The notes beneath the pieces are model-generated. The model was not told the DNA's origin. It did no database searches and saw only the letters and a program-made list of their open reading frames with translations. 64,000 nucleotides of DNA. Source: Taxawa tesnikishii (nom. ined.). Its lineage: Eukaryota > Ascomycota > Dothideomycetes > Dothideales. The position numbers and the translations under genes are program-made. The stretch is taken from positions 620,001 through 684,000 of the forward strand of contig JAPDRO010000008.1 of assembly GCA_030247885.1 (NCBI GenBank). Direction: 5' to 3'. Positions 60,701 to 64,000 of the stretch are shown here, one piece after another (position 1 is the first letter of the stretch; each line of letters begins with the position of its first letter).

Positions 60701-62639
60701 CCATCAGTGTGGTTGTGGAGAAGCCAAAACAGAACTACAACTTCAACTTCGATGACGAAGATGATGAAATGGACGTTGACAATAACAACAACAACAACAA
60801 CAACGAGGATGAGGCTTTCCAGAAGGAAGCCATCAACGAGATCGAACGCTACCGCCGCATTGACGAGTGGATCTCTTCATATCAAAACATCTACACTGTG
60901 ACTGCACTGTCGTGCATGCAGAAACTGATCCAAGCCGGAGTACTCAAGAACAAGACGGCAGATATTTTGCAGTACACTAGGTCCGGAAATGCGCCTGACG
61001 TGCGTCTCAGAGCCTTTCACTCCTTGGTCATGTTGAAGGTCACCAAAAACCAAAGATCCTCAGATACCTTTTGCACAATCTATACGACGATGCGTCCCCT
61101 TACTTCCGCGAACGTTTGATGCGGATCTTCGGACAAGCGCTTGGAATTATAGCGCTGGAACAGGATGAATCGAAGAGAGAGCCGACCCCACCACCTGCAA
61201 CGGTCGATGGCGGCCTTGTATTGGAGGGTGAATCCGCACCCGAGATGACACAAGCCGCAATCGATCGAATGACGCCTGACGGGGCCGTCATCGCTCTTGG
61301 GAACGAGCTGCGGGAGAATGAAGTCTTCAAGGCGGCATTGTGGGATGCCATCCAGTGCCCAAGGCTCACCTTGACGGAAGTGGTGGCTTTCCTCGATATC
61401 GCGGCACTCCTGTACGAGCCCGACAACAGAGTCATCACCACGCTCAAGCTGCCGAGGTATATGAGGGCGGAGAATCTGGGCAAGGGCAAGCTCAAGTTTA
61501 CTCCGCTGCCCAAGTACAGGACGAAGCCAGTCACGGGTCTATCAATAGAAATGTGGGAACTCTTGCAGACGTACGAACTGCGGTACAACGGCCCTCCGCC
61601 CAAAGAAATCGTGGAGCGGCGGAAAAGGGAAGAGCGAGAAGCGAAGAAGCAGGAGGAAGTCCTTCGCCTCCAGCAAGAGCTGGAAAGACGCCAGCAGATG
61701 GCCATGCAGCAAAAGCCGGCGCAGCCTCTTCCTATGTCGGCACCACCAGTACCCGCTCCTCCTGCTGTTCCCAAGCCGAAGATCAGTCTCAAGAGGAAAA
61801 GCACCACCGACGACGCGGCGAATGCAGGGAGAGCCGGCAGTCCCAAGGCACAGAAGTTGACAGCGTCTTCGACCGCTGCCACTCCTACCGGCACTCCCGC
61901 TCCTGCTTCAGCTGCTCCTTCCGCAGCCCCTGCGCCACCAAGAGTGCACGCGAGTCCAAGCGCCGGCAAGAAGCGCTCCGCCGACCCATCTCCTGCGGGG
62001 CCACCGAAGAAGACCAAGCGGGAGAAGTCGCTCATGGTGAAGCTCAAACTTGGCAGTTCACAATCGCTATCACGTTTCAAGACGATTGTCTCCAAATCGC
62101 CAGCTCCATCGATGCCTCAGAACCACACAAAGACACAGCCGTCCGCGCCAGCAGCTGCTTCAGCGTCTCCCGCGGGGCCCGCGCCTGCAACGGACTTCTT
62201 CGCCACGGCAGGCGCGAAACCAAACTACAACGTGGGTGGTTTCCGTGCCTTCGGCGGAGCTGCAGCTTCTCCAGCCCCCGCGCACATCAAAACCGAGCCC
62301 GGCGCCTTCGCGCCTCGTGTCTCGAGCCCTGCACCACTGAGCGCCGTCAGCCCGATGACAACAGTACCGCCCAGTACGGCGAGGCACAGCAGCGGTGGCG
62401 TTACGATGGTCAAAGGCAAAGGTAGCGATGAGGAGCGGAGGCGAGCGGAGGCCAAAGCCAAGAAGAGGGAGCGGGAGAAGGAAGGTAAAGCCGGTGGTGG
62501 GGGAAGCGCTGGAGGTGTGGTGAAGACTGAACGGGCAAGCACGCCCGCTGCGGCGGACGGAGGAGAGCAGAAACCGAAGAAGAAGTTTACGATCAAGCTG
62601 GGCGCGAAGAAGAGTTCGCAGCCGCCACCGAGCGCTTGA
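57730..62639 (+). CDS. TAF2: TFIID subunit 2
   Basis: Core-promoter-binding subunit of TFIID with an inactive M1-aminopeptidase fold. Model: join(57730..60124, 60234..60602, 60652..62639), about 1,583 aa. The N-terminal beta domain has QRVDLDVDFASQRITGKTEI. The peptidase-like core (VHWVGFGEDDGRYPHLYTKN in two parts, SIFPCVDD, YFTVTYGSFPFPRYMM) has HALASQYVG where active enzymes have HEXXH, as expected for TAF2. HEAT-like repeats follow (LIRTLMDRRYFHGIRTLAAA), then an Asn tract coded by AAC repeats at about 60780-60803. The C-terminal 400 residues are Pro/Ala/Lys-rich and disordered, a fungal extension. The frame changes at the T4 run 58023-58026, where one base too many fits best, and at the A5 run 61045-61049, where one base is missing. 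Introns use GTATGT and GTGAAT donors. Confidence 0.93.
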
Positions 62640-63168
62640 CGTGAGGACGGGAAGGAGGTTGACGGGCAACGGGCGACGGGTATGGACGGGATGGGGGTTT
62701 GGCGGGGTTCGATGCTGTATATGTTCTAGCATGGCGTTGGTGGTGCATTGAATGTGAGGCGCATCTTCCTTTCACAGAGCTCGGGATGTGGGACGTGTAG
62801 GGTAGGAGGAAGAGAAAAGTGACCTACGCAGCCACTCGTTGGCTGAGCGGTGTGAAGTTGTACAGAACATGGAACTGTGTTTGCATTCCCACGGCTTCTG
62901 GCATCCGGTTGTGCAGCCGCGCTGCAGGCAGAGTCGTGCCTTCCGTATCAGGGAAGAGCTGGACCGGGAGGGAGGCTACAAGTTCTCCCCCTCTTTTGCT
63001 CTCAAGCCCCGCGATTGGCCTCTTCCTATGTCACGATCCCAATTCGCACCGCTATCCACCGCGCCGCTACTGCCCTCAACCTTGCCACATCAGCCGGCCC
63101 AAGACTGGTCTTTGAAGGGAAATATACCAGACGACGCAGATCAGATGATGGGTGTGAAGAAGAAGGAC
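62640..63168. other. Convergent intergenic region TAF2 / ankyrin gene
   Basis: About 0.5 kb. A plus-strand open frame from 62839 has no recognisable domain and was not called. Confidence 0.5.
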
Positions 63169-64000
63169 TCAGATGTGTGATGCGATCGCGTCATGATGCA
63201 ATCCCAAGCCTCTCTCCGTGCCCTTTAACAGTTTGACAATCTCCGTCTGACCTCCGAAGGCCGCCACCTGGAGCGGCGTCCAGCGCTTGTTTCCAGAAGG
63301 CGCATCCCTCTCGGCTCCCGCATCCAGTAAAGTTTCCACAACCCGTACATGGCCCGCTTCAGCAGCCGCATACAGCGCCGTAGATCCATTATAGTAACTC
63401 CCCTCGGCATTGACATCAGCGCCCTCCTCCAACAAGCCCGTCACGAGGCCAACATGGCCCGTCAGAGCAGCAGCCTGCAGCGCGGTCAGGCCTCTGTACC
63501 TGCTCGGCCCCGCATTGACCCACGCACCCTCGGCGAGCAGCAAGTCGACGACCTCGACATGGCGGCCTTGGACCGCACCCTGCAGGGCCGTGCGGCCGTG
63601 ATGGCGCGCAGGCGCCGCATTGACGTCCGCGCCCCTCTGCAAGAGCGCCCTCACGACATCCACATGGCCCCCTTCCGCGGCCGCCTGCAGCGCCGTGCGG
63701 CCCATGTACCTCGCCGCGGGCCGGTTCACCTGCGCGCCAGCGGCGAGCAACCCGTCCACGACGTCGAGACGGCCCGCTCCCGCCGCCAGCGCCAGCGCGA
63801 CTCGCCCGCCGTTGCTGCCACCGGGGGCGTCGACCGCGGCGCCGGCGGCGAGCAACGCGTCTACGATGGCCGAGTGGCCTTCCAGCGCCGCCGCCTGCAG
63901 GGCGGTTTTGCCGTACCAGCCCGTGGGCGGTTCGTTCGGGTCGGCGGCGTCTTGGGAGAGGAGCAGGCCAACGAGCGCGAGGTCGCCTTGGGCCGAGGCG
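63169..64000 (-). CDS. Ankyrin-repeat protein, 3' part (runs off window end)
   Basis: The C-terminal 277 residues of an ankyrin-repeat protein whose 5' end lies beyond the window. The repeats are unusually regular: seven or so units of exactly 35 residues (105 nt) with the consensus GRTALQAAAEGGHVDVV, LLA.GADVN and a variable PARYM-type linker, ending in a last unit WTPLQVAAFGGQTEIV. The canonical unit is 33 residues; here the linker is two longer. The coding DNA is very GC-rich compared with its neighbours. Such repeat arrays often form the C-terminus of fungal NACHT/NB-ARC receptors, but no N-terminal domain is visible here, so the class is open. No frame break in the visible part. Confidence 0.85.
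   Translation of the reverse strand, partial: ASAQGDLALVGLLLSQDAADPNEPPTGWYGKTALQAAALEGHSAIVDALLAAGAAVDAPGGSNGGRVALALAAGAGRLDVVDGLLAAGAQVNRPAARYMGRTALQAAAEGGHVDVVRALLQRGADVNAAPARHHGRTALQGAVQGRHVEVVDLLLAEGAWVNAGPSRYRGLTALQAAALTGHVGLVTGLLEEGADVNAEGSYYNGSTALYAAAEAGHVRVVETLLDAGAERDAPSGNKRWTPLQVAAFGGQTEIVKLLKGTERGLGLHHDAIASHI

Overview
The window is nuclear DNA of a filamentous ascomycete (Pezizomycotina, probably Dothideomycetes). The evidence is compact genes with short 45-80 nt introns, often with a CTAAC/CTGAC branch point, together with fungus-specific families: Sho1, GH76, a DUF7707-type GPI protein, HET-domain relics, an alpha/beta-hydrolase-NACHT-ankyrin NLR, DUR3 and UPF0658. The class-level placement is an inference.

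Layout. 1-3000 holds the 5' part of an aldehyde dehydrogenase gene, a decayed HET-domain gene and a 508-bp AT-rich MITE with a 10-bp target-site duplication. 3-9 kb is housekeeping: mitochondrial malic enzyme and a Kap120/importin-11 karyopherin. 9-16 kb is accessory: a small basic orphan protein, a broken unknown membrane-protein gene, a second HET relic, a secreted GH76 mannanase and an orphan coiled-coil protein. 16-20.5 kb is an NLR gene. 21-31 kb holds SHO1, a PKA catalytic subunit, YAF9, COQ11 and the urea permease DUR3. 32-43 kb holds a glycosyltransferase with a ubiquitin-interacting-motif tail, a UPF0658 Golgi protein, a WD40 protein and RRP7. 44-51 kb holds UAP1, GIS2, DMC1 and a tRNA-Thr. 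52-64 kb holds a GPI protein, a PX protein, a SAS4-like protein, TAF2 and the end of an ankyrin gene that leaves the window.

The genes do not form a metabolic cluster. They are mostly independent housekeeping and signalling genes (SHO1 and PKA in stress/nutrient signalling; YAF9, TAF2 and SAS4-like in chromatin/transcription; DMC1 in meiosis; RRP7 and KAP120 in ribosome biogenesis/transport). Self/non-self-type genes (NLR, HET relics, ankyrin gene) lie between them.

The most striking pattern is technical or evolutionary. At least 16 points where a recognisable protein changes frame can each be explained by a one-base length change, nearly all at a short homopolymer and nearly always one base too few. 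This happens in essential genes as well as accessory ones, so consensus error in the assembly is the most economical explanation. Gene models below that span such points are marked. Exon sums were checked by frame arithmetic. No database search was possible.
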